Assembly: GCA_029267335.1 (NCBI GenBank) | Contig: JAJUJC010000005.1 | Location: forward strand, 124,001-188,000 | DNA from: Intestinibacillus massiliensis | GTDB taxonomy: Bacteria; Bacillota; Clostridia; Oscillospirales; Butyricicoccaceae | Length of the DNA stretch: 64,000 bases | Reading direction: 5' to 3' | Part shown: piece by piece, positions 42,006 to 50,619 of the stretch | Position numbering within the stretch: the first letter of the stretch is position 1 | Layout: the number at the start of each line of letters is the position of its first letter | Program-made: the position numbers and the translations under genes | Notes under the pieces: generated by a model | What the model was told of the DNA's origin: nothing | Databases searched by the model: none | Seen by the model: only the letters and a program-made list of their open reading frames with translations

Positions 42006-43016
42006 TTACGGCGTGTACTGTGACACGTTGATCGGGGTCACGATGGTATAGGGCGACATGAGATATTTGCCGTCGCGCAGCGTGAAGCGGTCGATGCCTT
42101 CGTCCTGTGCGAGCGCATAGGCGAGCCGAACCACATTGCGCGCCTGCCCCGCCGCATCGTTATAGACCGTGCCGAGCATGCGGCGCGCGGTGACCGCCTC
42201 CAGTCCCGCAGGCGTACCGTCGATTCCGACCACTGCGGGACGGCGTGTGATGCCTGCCGCATCGAGCGCGTCGAGTGCGCCGAGCGCCATATCGTCATTG
42301 TTTGCGATGACCGCTTCGATGCGGTCGCCATATTGTTCAAGCCAGAGTGCCATTTTGGTGCTCGCCTGCACGCGCTGCCAGTTTGCAATACCCGTCGCAA
42401 GCTTGTCGGTCTTGATCCCCGCTTCCGAGAGCTGCTTGATGACATATTCCGTGCGGATGACGGAATCCTGATGCCCCTGATCGCCCTCAAGCATGACATA
42501 TTGCAGCCTGCCGTCGCCGTTGCGGTCGAGGGAGGCGGGGTCTGCCGCATATTGGTCGCTCAGCAGCTGCCCCTCGAGCGTGCCGGATTCCGCCGCATCC
42601 GCGCCGACGTAATACGCCTTGTCGTAGCGTCGCAGATCCTCCTCGACCGGTTCCCGATTGAAGAGAATGATGGGCGTATTCGCATTTTTCGCCTTGTCGA
42701 TGAGCGATGCGGCGGCGGTGCGGTCGACGACATTGACGAGCAGCACATCGTACCCCTTTTCGAGGAATGCGGACGCCTGCTCATTTTGCAGCGTCTGGCT
42801 GTACTGCGCGTCGCGGAAGGTCAGGGTCAGGCGCACGTTTTTCTCCTGCTCGATCGCCTTTGCCGCGCGCTGCATATCCTCCGCCATTAGGCTGATGAAC
42901 GTGTCGTCCTGCCGGTACAGGCAAATGCCGACGCGCAGATTGCGCACGCCGCCGTTTGGTGCGGCGCAGCCCGTGCACAGGCACAGCATCAGCGCCACTG
43001 CGAGTAATCGTTTCAT
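42006..43016 (-). CDS. second galactose-type binding lipoprotein (MglB paralogue)
   Basis: A 336-residue lipoprotein (lipobox LCTGC) clearly related to the MglB at 37.5 kb: VVDRTAAASLIDKAKNANTPIILFNREP, DRNGDGRLQYVMLEGDQGHQD and IANNDDMALGALDALDAAG all have close counterparts, so sugar- and calcium-site residues look conserved. I chose ATG 43016 (GAGGAG 7 nt upstream) over a GTG at 43031. It is the last gene of a response regulator-kinase-binding protein operon, not with a transporter, so it more likely presents sugar to the sensor or captures it for MglAC. Confidence 0.88.
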   Translation of the reverse strand: MKRLLAVALMLCLCTGCAAPNGGVRNLRVGICLYRQDDTFISLMAEDMQRAAKAIEQEKNVRLTLTFRDAQYSQTLQNEQASAFLEKGYDVLLVNVVDRTAAASLIDKAKNANTPIILFNREPVEEDLRRYDKAYYVGADAAESGTLEGQLLSDQYAADPASLDRNGDGRLQYVMLEGDQGHQDSVIRTEYVIKQLSEAGIKTDKLATGIANWQRVQASTKMALWLEQYGDRIEAVIANNDDMALGALDALDAAGITRRPAVVGIDGTPAGLEAVTARRMLGTVYNDAAGQARNVVRLAYALAQDEGIDRFTLRDGKYLMSPYTIVTPINVSQYTP

Positions 43017-43027
43017 AGCGTTTCTCC

Positions 43028-43969
43028 TCACTGCTCTATCGGGAACAAAAGCTGCTGATTGGCGGAATCATACAGATTATCCGCTGTGATCAGGCGGTAT
43101 CCGACCGCGCCCTCGTTTTTGACCTTTTCCCCGTCCAGAATGCGGTATGCCTGGCGCACTGCAAGAAAGCCCATTGAAAAATCATCCTGCACAACGAGCG
43201 CGCCGTTCGGGTCGTTTTCGAGCGCAGTCAGCAGGGTCGAGGTCGCGCCGAAGCCATACAGCTGCAAGCCCGCGCCGGGAAACGTGCCGAGCAGCCGCTC
43301 GAGCGTGCCGCTGTCGAGCGCCGCGACTGCGGTGATGCCGCGCTGCCGCAGCCGGTTGGCAAACGCCGGGGTGGACAGTTCGCTGCCCGATACCGTCAGC
43401 TCCTCGCAGGTGCCGCCCACGTTTGCGATCGCATCGCACAGCCCGCGCAGCCGGTTGCGGTAATCCGTGCGATCCGCCATTTGGCCGTCGACCGCGCAAA
43501 TGACCGCCACCGTGCGATTGTTTCGTGCAATGCTGCGCCCCAGCGCAGTCCCCATGCCGTATTGGTCAGCGGACAAGCGCGCCGCAACATGTGTACTGTT
43601 CACGCCCGACTGGAACGTCACGACGGGCACTCCCACCGCTTCGACCACGGGTGCGAGCGCGGTGCGGCTCGCCGCGGACAGCAGGATCGCCTGTGCGCCG
43701 TTTGATACCTCGCGCGCGATCAGATGCGCCTGTTCCTCCGCGTCGTTCTGCCGGCTGAGCGTAATAATGGACAGGTCGATCTTGTACTCATCCGCTGCCC
43801 GCAGCGCACCCTCGCGCAGCGCCGTATTTTCCGGCAGTGTGGTCTCGGGCACGATGAGGCTCATCATGCGCACCGGTTTTTCCGTGTTATTTCGTGTGGT
43901 CAACGCCATGCCCGCGCCGAGCGCAAGCAGCAGCAGCACAAACACAATATATTTCAGGCGATGCTTCAC
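43028..43969 (-). CDS. membrane-anchored sugar-binding protein, probable sensor partner
   Basis: A 313-residue protein with an uncleaved N-terminal helix (about 7-25; no lipobox) and a type I periplasmic-binding fold (about 35-305; SLIVPETTLPENTALREGALRAA, then QAILLSAASRTALAPVV, then VQDDFSMGFLAVRQAYRIL). It overlaps the histidine kinase gene by 4 bp, a sign of matched synthesis. In Clostridium beijerinckii an anchored binding protein, XylFII, senses xylose through the kinase LytS; this protein has the same form and gene position. The ligand is probably galactose from context (inference). Confidence 0.8.
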   Translation of the reverse strand: MKHRLKYIVFVLLLLALGAGMALTTRNNTEKPVRMMSLIVPETTLPENTALREGALRAADEYKIDLSIITLSRQNDAEEQAHLIAREVSNGAQAILLSAASRTALAPVVEAVGVPVVTFQSGVNSTHVAARLSADQYGMGTALGRSIARNNRTVAVICAVDGQMADRTDYRNRLRGLCDAIANVGGTCEELTVSGSELSTPAFANRLRQRGITAVAALDSGTLERLLGTFPGAGLQLYGFGATSTLLTALENDPNGALVVQDDFSMGFLAVRQAYRILDGEKVKNEGAVGYRLITADNLYDSANQQLLFPIEQ

Positions 43970-45774
43970 GTCGTTCCTCCCGTTGTTCCCCCGCCGTCGC
44001 GCCGCACAGGCAGACGGATACGCACCCGTGTGCCGTGATCCGGCTCGCTCTCGATTTCCACGCCGTAAGGCTCGCCGTAGTATAGCCGCACACGGTCATG
44101 CACATTGCGCAGACCATAGCCCTTGCGATCGCGCGGATGCGAACCGCTCTCCCCCTGAAAATCGGGCGCGAGCAGCACCTCCACAAGCTCGGGTCGAATG
44201 CCCATGCCGTTGTCCTCGATCTCGATGTGCAGCTCGTCCCCGACCTGCATCGTGCGAATGATGATGCGCCCGTCACCGTCCATGTATTCCATGCCGTGCA
44301 CGATCGCGTTTTCCAGCAGCGGCTGAATGACCAGCTTGGGGCATGACAGATCGCCCAGTGTCGGGTCGAGCTCGGTCTCCACGATGAATTTATCCTTATA
44401 GCGCATGCTCTGAATGGTCAGGTAGCTTTTCGCGTGGGACAACTCCTGCGACAGCGTGATGACGCTGCGCCCCTTGCTCAGGCTGATGCGGAACAGCCGC
44501 GCGAGCGCAGTGACCATGCGGATCGCCTCATCATAGCGTTCGTTTTCCACCATCCAGATGATGGAGTCGAGCGTATTATAGAGAAAATGCGGGTTGATCT
44601 GCGCCTGTAGTATCTCCAGTTCGTTTTTGCGTTTTGCTTCCTGCTCGCGTACGATGTCGTCCATCAGGCGGCGCATCTGTGCCGCCATCGAGCGGATCGC
44701 CTGCCCGAGATGGCGCACCTCATACGAGCCGCCGACCGCAATCTCCGCGTGCAGGTCGCCCGTTTCCAGTTGATTGACCGAGCGCTCGAGTCTGCGCAGC
44801 GGCACGGTGATGCGCGAGGACAGGAATGTGTTCGCCGCTGCCATCATCGACACGACGAGCAGCATGAGGAACACGAAAAACAGCCAGTTTGGGAACAGCC
44901 CCGCTTCCAGTTCCGCGAGCGGCGTGACGCCGATCAGTTTCCACCCCGTGTAGCCGATTGTGCGCACGGTCACCATGCGCCGTTCGCCGTGGAAGGTTTC
45001 CACGTGGTTGCCATCCTCGTATTTCGCGGCGGCGGCGTTGTTCTCGACGTACAGCCCCGCATGCACAAGCTGCTGATTGGGATGATAGACCAGATTGCCG
45101 CGGTCGTCGATCAGGTAGAGATACCCCGAGTCCGCGAGCGCGCCCGATTCGCAAAGCTGTTGAAAGCTGCTGAAGTCGATATCGACGAGGAGCAGCCCCT
45201 GCCCGATCCCGCCTGCGCGCGTCAGCTCGACCGCGCGGCTGAGCGAGATGCACCAGCGGTAGCGCGGCTCGCGCGTTTCAAACAGATTTTGCACATGCGG
45301 CAGCGAAAAGTGGAAATTTTCGATGCGCCCGAATGCGCTCTGGAACCACTCCTGCTTTTCCGGTGCGGCGTTCGCTTTCAGCCGCGACTGCGGCACGGAC
45401 GCAATGAGCTGTCCACTGCCATCAAATACCGCGATGGATAACGTTTGCTCACGCCCTGATTCATAGAGCAGATTCATCTGCTCGGTCAGCGATTTTTCCG
45501 CGAGATCGGTATTCTTGATGACCGTGTAGTACATGGTATCCGAAATGCGCATCATGTTGCGCAGATAGGTATCGATCGAGGTGCTGATCTGCCCGACAAT
45601 ACGGATGTTGTCGGTCGCGACGCGGTCGGTCACCTGATCGGCATACCGGAAATAGATGGACAGCCCGAACGCAATGAGTGCGAGCGCGGTCATCCCCGTG
45701 AACGAGATCGCGAGCATGACCTGCAGCCGTCCCTGTCCAAGCATCTTCCACAGCTCGCGCGGTGACTTTTTCAT
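43966..45774 (-). CDS. YesM/LytS-type sensor histidine kinase
   Basis: A 602-residue membrane kinase. Transmembrane helix 1 spans about 18-43, an extracellular Cache-like sensor about 45-285 and helix 2 about 297-318. A HAMP domain (about 318-375; ITVPLRRLERSVNQLETGDL) and a His_kinase/HATPase region follow. The phospho-acceptor is H396 in AQINPHFLYNTLDS, and the ATP lid shows KLVIQPLLENAIVHG and DNGMGI. Overlaps of 4 bp with both neighbours couple it to the response regulator and the anchored binding protein. It should phosphorylate the regulator at 45771-47351. Confidence 0.93.
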   Translation of the reverse strand: MKKSPRELWKMLGQGRLQVMLAISFTGMTALALIAFGLSIYFRYADQVTDRVATDNIRIVGQISTSIDTYLRNMMRISDTMYYTVIKNTDLAEKSLTEQMNLLYESGREQTLSIAVFDGSGQLIASVPQSRLKANAAPEKQEWFQSAFGRIENFHFSLPHVQNLFETREPRYRWCISLSRAVELTRAGGIGQGLLLVDIDFSSFQQLCESGALADSGYLYLIDDRGNLVYHPNQQLVHAGLYVENNAAAAKYEDGNHVETFHGERRMVTVRTIGYTGWKLIGVTPLAELEAGLFPNWLFFVFLMLLVVSMMAAANTFLSSRITVPLRRLERSVNQLETGDLHAEIAVGGSYEVRHLGQAIRSMAAQMRRLMDDIVREQEAKRKNELEILQAQINPHFLYNTLDSIIWMVENERYDEAIRMVTALARLFRISLSKGRSVITLSQELSHAKSYLTIQSMRYKDKFIVETELDPTLGDLSCPKLVIQPLLENAIVHGMEYMDGDGRIIIRTMQVGDELHIEIEDNGMGIRPELVEVLLAPDFQGESGSHPRDRKGYGLRNVHDRVRLYYGEPYGVEIESEPDHGTRVRIRLPVRRDGGGTTGGTT

Positions 45775-47351
45775 TGCATTCCTTCCCGATATTTCGACGG
45801 CGAAACGCCATATTGCTTCTTAAAAATGTAGCTGAAATAGTTGGGGTCGAGCAGCCCGATCTTTTCCGCGATGATGTACGCCTTGTCGTCGGTCGTGCGC
45901 AGCAGTTCGACCGCGCGCTCGAGTCGGATGCGCGTCAAGTGTGCGACAAAGTTTTCGCCGGTCTCGCGCTTGAACAAGGTGGAAAAGTACGACGGGCTGA
46001 CGTGCAGATGCGCGCACACGCGCTCCGCGGACAGCGTCGGCTCCTGATAGTGCGCCGCGACGTATTCCTTCGCGTTTTCGACGAGTTGGCTTGCCGAGCG
46101 GCTGCGCCCGTGGCCGATCGACGCCGTAAGCTGACGGCTGAGCGCGGTCAACTGTTGCTCGAGCGCAGCGGGCGACGCGTCCTCCAGAAACTGCTCGAGC
46201 CGGAAGCCGCTGATGTCAAGCTGATAGATCTGCGTCAGCTTGCCCAGTTCGGTCAGGATGGTCATGATGCAAAAACGGTGCTGCTGCACCGACATGCCCT
46301 CCGCACAGCAGCAGCGCACGAGCGCTTCCGCGTCCGCGGGCAGTTGGGCGGTCTTGCCGAGCTTGATATCGTCGACCAGACGCTTGAGCGCCTGGTCATC
46401 GAATGCGAAGCGCGCGGACGGGTTCGGCTCGATGTCTCCGATGTAAATGGCGCGCCCTGCGCCCGCGAGCGCGCGATAACCGAGCGCTTCGCGTGCGCCC
46501 TGCGTCGATTGGTACAGCGTTTTGGGGTCGGTGACCGGCAGACCGACGCCCGCGCTCAGCACCAGACCGAGACTGCGCTCCCCCATCGCGCACAGGCTAT
46601 CGAGCGTGTCGATGAGGGAGGACATGCCCCCCGCGTCGTCCAGCAGCACGATAAACACCGCGCAATCGCCCCGAATGACGCACTGAAAGCGAAATCCGGT
46701 CTTTTTTAGCCGATTTTCGACCAATTCGCGCACCGACACGGGCACAAGCTCGGGCAGCTCGTCCAGTCCGTGCGCGGACGCGTCCGCATGCAGATACGCG
46801 ACGGCATAGCAGCCCGCGCGCATATCGACCTCAAAGCGCTCCATATCCGCGATCGGGTCGTCCTCGAGCGGTCGGTCAAGCATGCGGTGCAGCAGCTGCT
46901 CGCGCAGCACGGGCAAGCTGCGGCGGTAATGCTCGCGCAAACGCTCGATGCTGCGCTGCTCCTGCACCTCCTGCGTAATGCGTGCGTGCAGCTTGTCGAG
47001 CACCGCCTCCAGTTCGTCCGCACTAATGGGTTTTAAAATGTACTCCGAAATGCCGAGGGTCATCGCCTCCTGCGCATACTCAAAATCATCAAAGCCCGAC
47101 AGCAGGATGACCTTGACGTTCGGCTGCTGCTTTAAAATCTGGCGACTCATTTCCAGTCCGTCCATGAACGGCATTTTGATGTCGCTGATGACCACATCCG
47201 GTCGGGTCTGCTCGGCAAGCTCCAGTCCGTTGCAGCCGTTTTCCGCTTCTCCGACGACCGCGAAGCCATGTTTTTCCCAGTCGATGCGGTGGATGATGCC
47301 CTTGCGTAGATTTTCCTCATCGTCGACCAAAATCAGGCGATATTGCTCCAA
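45771..47351 (-). CDS. YesN-type response regulator with AraC output domain
   Basis: A 526-residue DNA-binding response regulator. The receiver domain (1-125) has the acidic pair D10-D11, the phospho-acceptor D57 (VVISDIKMPF), and Lys in EYILKPI. A linker/coiled region follows, and the last 100 residues are an AraC-type double helix-turn-helix (LSAERVCAHLHVSPSYFSTLFKRETG and AYIIAEKIGLLDPNYFSYIFKKQYG). The likely start is the TTG at 47351, 9 nt after GGGAGG; ATG-initiated frames upstream would add 50 unlikely residues. It is expected to activate sugar uptake genes, with mglBAC, 5 kb away and convergent, the obvious target. Confidence 0.9.
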   Translation of the reverse strand: MEQYRLILVDDEENLRKGIIHRIDWEKHGFAVVGEAENGCNGLELAEQTRPDVVISDIKMPFMDGLEMSRQILKQQPNVKVILLSGFDDFEYAQEAMTLGISEYILKPISADELEAVLDKLHARITQEVQEQRSIERLREHYRRSLPVLREQLLHRMLDRPLEDDPIADMERFEVDMRAGCYAVAYLHADASAHGLDELPELVPVSVRELVENRLKKTGFRFQCVIRGDCAVFIVLLDDAGGMSSLIDTLDSLCAMGERSLGLVLSAGVGLPVTDPKTLYQSTQGAREALGYRALAGAGRAIYIGDIEPNPSARFAFDDQALKRLVDDIKLGKTAQLPADAEALVRCCCAEGMSVQQHRFCIMTILTELGKLTQIYQLDISGFRLEQFLEDASPAALEQQLTALSRQLTASIGHGRSRSASQLVENAKEYVAAHYQEPTLSAERVCAHLHVSPSYFSTLFKRETGENFVAHLTRIRLERAVELLRTTDDKAYIIAEKIGLLDPNYFSYIFKKQYGVSPSKYREGMQ

Positions 47352-47409
47352 GGCGACCAGCCTCCCTTCCCCTTTTTTTGCTCCACTTCTGTGAAAAATA
47401 GCTAATATC

Positions 47410-47439
47410 AGTATAGCATATTTGCCAGAGCGTTGTAAA
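47410..47439 (-). promoter_or_regulatory. promoter of the galactose-sensing operon
   Basis: On the minus strand, TTTACA (47434-47439) and TATACT (47410-47415) lie 18 bp apart, with a TGC extension before the -10. It is about 60 bp before the response regulator start. Confidence 0.6.
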
Positions 47440-47462
47440 CATCTCACGATAGGGGTTCTAGC

Positions 47463-47501
47463 AAAAAAACGGCATGCCCCGTTTATGGGACACGCCGTCA
47501 T
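47463..47501 (-). terminator. terminator after the YcxB-like gene
   Basis: On the minus strand a GACGGCGTGTCCC / GGGGCATGCCGT hairpin is followed by seven T. It lies 16 bp past the stop at 47517. Confidence 0.8.
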
Positions 47502-47516
47502 CAGATTGGTCGGTCG

Positions 47517-48050
47517 TTATGCGGTCGCTTTTGCTGCGTCCATCTTGCTTTGCAGGGCTGTCACAAACGCTTCACGCTCATCCGCGTCTGCAAACGCACG
47601 AAACGGCACAATGAGTGCCTCCATCGGACCGAGAAAGAGGAAGTAATGCGCTTTATCGGTCACAATGTGATCAATCGCGGTGTAATCGTACGCGCTGTCC
47701 TCGCCCTCACCGGTCAGCCGCACCTGGTCTTCCTCCAGCGTCAGTGTTTTTTCCCCGCACGCCGTACCGCTGCCCTTTTTGAGCACGGTCAGCACATGTT
47801 TCTGCACACTGTTGCGCACCGAAAACGGAATGAACAGCGCATATACGAACGCCGCAAACACAAACGCGCCGAGCGCCGCGCCAGAAGGGTGCTGTGCCAA
47901 CCCGTAATACACGCCGCCTGCCGCAAGAATCAAAATGGTACCCATGATTTGGGAACGCCGCAGCCGTCCGCGCAAACGCTTATCATTTTTCAGAAAACTC
48001 AGATTGAACGCGAGATAGTCGTCCGCGGTGATTTCATAATTTGCCTGCAT
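47517..48050 (-). CDS. YcxB-like membrane protein
   Basis: A 177-residue protein with two adjacent transmembrane helices (about 36-53 and 58-76) and a cytoplasmic C-terminal domain (VLKKGSGTACGEKTLTLEEDQVRLTGEGEDSAYDYTAIDHIV, then AHYFLFLGPMEALIVPFRAF). That order matches the YcxB family. The function is unknown. It is a single-gene unit with its own terminator. Confidence 0.7.
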   Translation of the reverse strand: MQANYEITADDYLAFNLSFLKNDKRLRGRLRRSQIMGTILILAAGGVYYGLAQHPSGAALGAFVFAAFVYALFIPFSVRNSVQKHVLTVLKKGSGTACGEKTLTLEEDQVRLTGEGEDSAYDYTAIDHIVTDKAHYFLFLGPMEALIVPFRAFADADEREAFVTALQSKMDAAKATA

Positions 48051-48120
48051 GCCGTGTGTCTCCTCCCAAGCGGTTTTGCTTTATCATACCATATTCATGC
48101 GTGCATGGCAAGGTATGAAA

Positions 48121-48153
48121 AAAAGCCAGCTCCCGAAAGAGCCGGCTTTTTAG
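48121..48153 (-). terminator. intrinsic terminator after iolE
   Basis: AAAAGCC-GCTC pairs with GAGC-GGCTTTT with one mismatch. On the minus strand, A- and T-runs flank it 18 bp past the iolE stop. Confidence 0.8.
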
Positions 48154-48170
48154 ATGCATAAAAGTTTGGC

Positions 48171-49094
48171 TTAGAGCTTGACCTGACCGCACAGACCGGT
48201 GTGCGCGGTGATATACTCACGGCCCATCTTGGAGTACTCGAACGGATTTGCCTTAGCGGGGTCCTGCTCCGCCTCGACCATGATCCAGCCCTCGTAGCCC
48301 GCCTTGTCGAGGATCTCGAAGACGGAATCGAAGTCGACGCAGCCGTCCGGATCGCCCGGAACCGTGAACGCGCCGTTGCGGACAGCCTTCAGGAAGGACC
48401 AGTCCTCTGCCTTGACCTTCTCAACGATCGGCATGCGCATGTTCTTCAGGTGAACGTGACCGACACGGTTTGCAAACTTGCTCAGAACTGCAACCGGATC
48501 CTCGCCCGCGAAGGTGAAGTGGCCGGTGTCAAAGCACAGGAACACATACTTCGGGTCGGTGTTCTCCATCAGGCGGATGGTCTCCTCAACCGTCTGGCAG
48601 ACCGTGCCCATGTGGTGATGGAAGCAGGAACGGATGCCATACTTCTCCATGGACAGCTTGCCCAGCTTGTTCAGGCCGTCCGTGAAGCGATCCCACTCCT
48701 CGTCGGTCAGGTTGCGCTTGTCCTTGAGGACGCGCTTGTCTTCCATACCCTGGATAGAGCCGGACTGCTCGGAAATGTTGATTGCGGTCGCGCCAACATA
48801 GGACAGATACTCCAGCTCCTTGATGAACTCGCGCTCGGTCTCCTCGTACGGCTTGTCAACGAGGAAAGAAGAGAACCACTTGGAAGCGATCGTCATGTTG
48901 CGAACGTCGAGCATGTGCTTGAGCACAGCCTTGTCCTCGGGGTACTTGTGACCGACCTCGCAGCCGTCAAAGCCTGCGAGCTTCATCTCGGAAATGCACT
49001 GCTGGAAGGTGTTCTCGTCGCCGAGATCCCACATATCATCATTGGACCAGCCGATCGGGCAAATACCCAGGCGTACCTTCTTCGGATCTAACAT
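48171..49094 (-). CDS. iolE: myo-inosose-2 dehydratase
   Basis: IolE dehydrates scyllo-inosose to the diketone substrate of IolD. The 307-residue TIM-barrel protein matches the family throughout: RLGICPIGWSNDDMWDLG at the start, GFDGCEVGHKYPED, the metal-site CFDTGHFTFAGEDP, and HVHLKNMR near the middle. It sits alone between terminators and has its own strong promoter, 43 kb from iolB and iolD, so the pathway is split in this genome. Confidence 0.93.
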   Translation of the reverse strand: MLDPKKVRLGICPIGWSNDDMWDLGDENTFQQCISEMKLAGFDGCEVGHKYPEDKAVLKHMLDVRNMTIASKWFSSFLVDKPYEETEREFIKELEYLSYVGATAINISEQSGSIQGMEDKRVLKDKRNLTDEEWDRFTDGLNKLGKLSMEKYGIRSCFHHHMGTVCQTVEETIRLMENTDPKYVFLCFDTGHFTFAGEDPVAVLSKFANRVGHVHLKNMRMPIVEKVKAEDWSFLKAVRNGAFTVPGDPDGCVDFDSVFEILDKAGYEGWIMVEAEQDPAKANPFEYSKMGREYITAHTGLCGQVKL

Positions 49095-49154
49095 ATTTCA
49101 TTACCTCCATACACTTTTCACTCACGGGCACGGCAGCCCATTTTCTATGACTCT

Positions 49155-49183
49155 ATTGTATAAGAAGTGTGCAGGAAAGTCAA
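49155..49183 (-). promoter_or_regulatory. sigma-A promoter of iolE
   Basis: On the minus strand, TTGACT (49178-49183) and TACAAT (49155-49160) are exactly 17 bp apart, about 60 bp before the iolE start codon. Confidence 0.75.
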
Positions 49184-49221
49184 ACGGTATTTGTGAAATT
49201 TTGAACAATTTTTGAGCGTTT

Positions 49222-50394
49222 TCAGATGCGTGCCACACCGCTGTCCCGCGCCGCCTGTGCGACCGCCTGCGCGACCGCATTGATGACGCGCGCATCGAAT
49301 GCGGCGGGCATAATATTCTCGCTTGTCAGCTCTTCATCGGGGATGACATGTGCAATCGCGTATGCCGCCGCCATCTTCATCTCCTCGTTGATGTCGCTTG
49401 CGCGCACATCAAGCGCACCGCGGAAAATGCCCGGGAACGCGAGGACGTTGTTGATCTGGTTCGGATAATCCGAACGACCGGTGCCGACGACTGCCGCGCC
49501 GCCCTTTTTGGCATCCTCCGGCCAGATTTCGGGCACAGGGTTCGCCATCGCGAACACCATCGGATCGGGCGCCATCGTCGCGACCATGTCGCTCGTCAGC
49601 ACCTGGGGGGCGGACAAACCAAAGAACACATCCGCGCCGCGCACCGCATCCTCGAGCGTGCCCGTCAGATGCGCGCGGTTGGTCACGCGCGCCATGTCCG
49701 CCTGCGCGGGATTGAGCCGCTCGTCCCCCTCGCACACGATGCCGAAGCGCTCACACATGATGACGTTGCGCACGCCGAGATACATCAGAAACTTGGTGAC
49801 CGAGATCGCCGCCGCACCGCAGCCATTGACGCACAGACGAATGTCCTCGAGCTTGCGTCCGGTCAGGCGGCAGGCGTTGATCATCGCGGCGGCGCAGGTG
49901 ACTGCCGTGCCGTGCTGGTCATCGTGGAAGATCGGGATGTCGCAGACCTCCTTGAGGCGGCGCTCGATCTCAAAGCAGCGCGGCGCGGAGATGTCCTCGA
50001 GGTTGATGCCGCCGAACGAGCCGGAGATCAGCTCGATCGTACGCACGATCTCGTCGACATCCTTGGATTTGACGCAAAGCGGGAACGCGTCGACATCTGC
50101 AAACGCCTTGAACAGCGCGCACTTGCCCTCCATGACCGGCATGCCCGCCTCCGGTCCGATGTCGCCCAGACCGAGCACCGCCGTGCCGTCCGTAATGACC
50201 GCGACCAGATTATGGCGGCGGGTATACTTGTAGCTGTCGTCAATATTGTCTCGGATCTTGAGACAGGGCTCGGCAACGCCCGGGGTGTAGGCGACCGACA
50301 GATCCTCTCTGGTCTTGACCTCACACCGTGCGATGACCTCGATCTTACCACCCCATGCTTCGTGTGCCGCGAGGGCCTTTTCCTTTGCGTCCAT
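49222..50394 (-). CDS. NAD(P)-dependent malic enzyme
   Basis: The enzyme oxidatively decarboxylates malate to pyruvate. The 390-residue short bacterial form shows VAYTPGVAEPCLKI, the LVAVITDGTAVLGLGDIG motif, catalytic-region GKCALFK, metal site FHDDQHGTAVTCAAA, and a C-terminal NAD domain (RLCVNGCGAAAISVTKFL, ending in MVFAMANPVPEIWPEDA). It lacks the phosphotransacetylase-like extension of MaeB. It is monocistronic and supplies pyruvate with NADH or NADPH. Confidence 0.93.
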   Translation of the reverse strand: MDAKEKALAAHEAWGGKIEVIARCEVKTREDLSVAYTPGVAEPCLKIRDNIDDSYKYTRRHNLVAVITDGTAVLGLGDIGPEAGMPVMEGKCALFKAFADVDAFPLCVKSKDVDEIVRTIELISGSFGGINLEDISAPRCFEIERRLKEVCDIPIFHDDQHGTAVTCAAAMINACRLTGRKLEDIRLCVNGCGAAAISVTKFLMYLGVRNVIMCERFGIVCEGDERLNPAQADMARVTNRAHLTGTLEDAVRGADVFFGLSAPQVLTSDMVATMAPDPMVFAMANPVPEIWPEDAKKGGAAVVGTGRSDYPNQINNVLAFPGIFRGALDVRASDINEEMKMAAAYAIAHVIPDEELTSENIMPAAFDARVINAVAQAVAQAARDSGVARI

Positions 50395-50435
50395 AGCTGT
50401 TCCTCCCGTTTTGTTTCGATCTTTGCATTGCTCTT

Positions 50436-50463
50436 ATTGTACACGAACGCGCCACGTTTGCAA
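50436..50463 (-). promoter_or_regulatory. promoter of the malic enzyme gene
   Basis: On the minus strand, TTGCAA (50458-50463) and TACAAT (50436-50441) are 16 bp apart, 42 bp before the start codon. Confidence 0.6.
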
Positions 50464-50567
50464 AGGGTCGAAATGGACAAACTATGCGCTGTGCAGGTCC
50501 GTTTTTGCCCGTTTTCGCTTTTGTTGTGAAGATTTCCGATTTTCTCTATGCATGTGCACATTTTTTT

Positions 50568-50580
50568 GGTATACTATACC
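50568..50580. promoter_or_regulatory. GGTATACTATACC palindrome upstream of uxuB
   Basis: A 13-bp palindrome lies 40 bp upstream of the UxuB-type gene and contains TATACT, a possible -10 box. Such a position would suit a GntR- or LacI-type operator for a uronate gene. No regulator gene is adjacent. Confidence 0.4.
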
Positions 50581-50619
50581 TATACAACCCTGAATCACGA
50601 AGCAAGGATGTGAACTACT

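Noticed and set aside
42006-43969. two binding proteins as part of a second ABC importer
   Set aside because: No ATPase or permease gene accompanies them; they are coupled to a histidine kinase instead.
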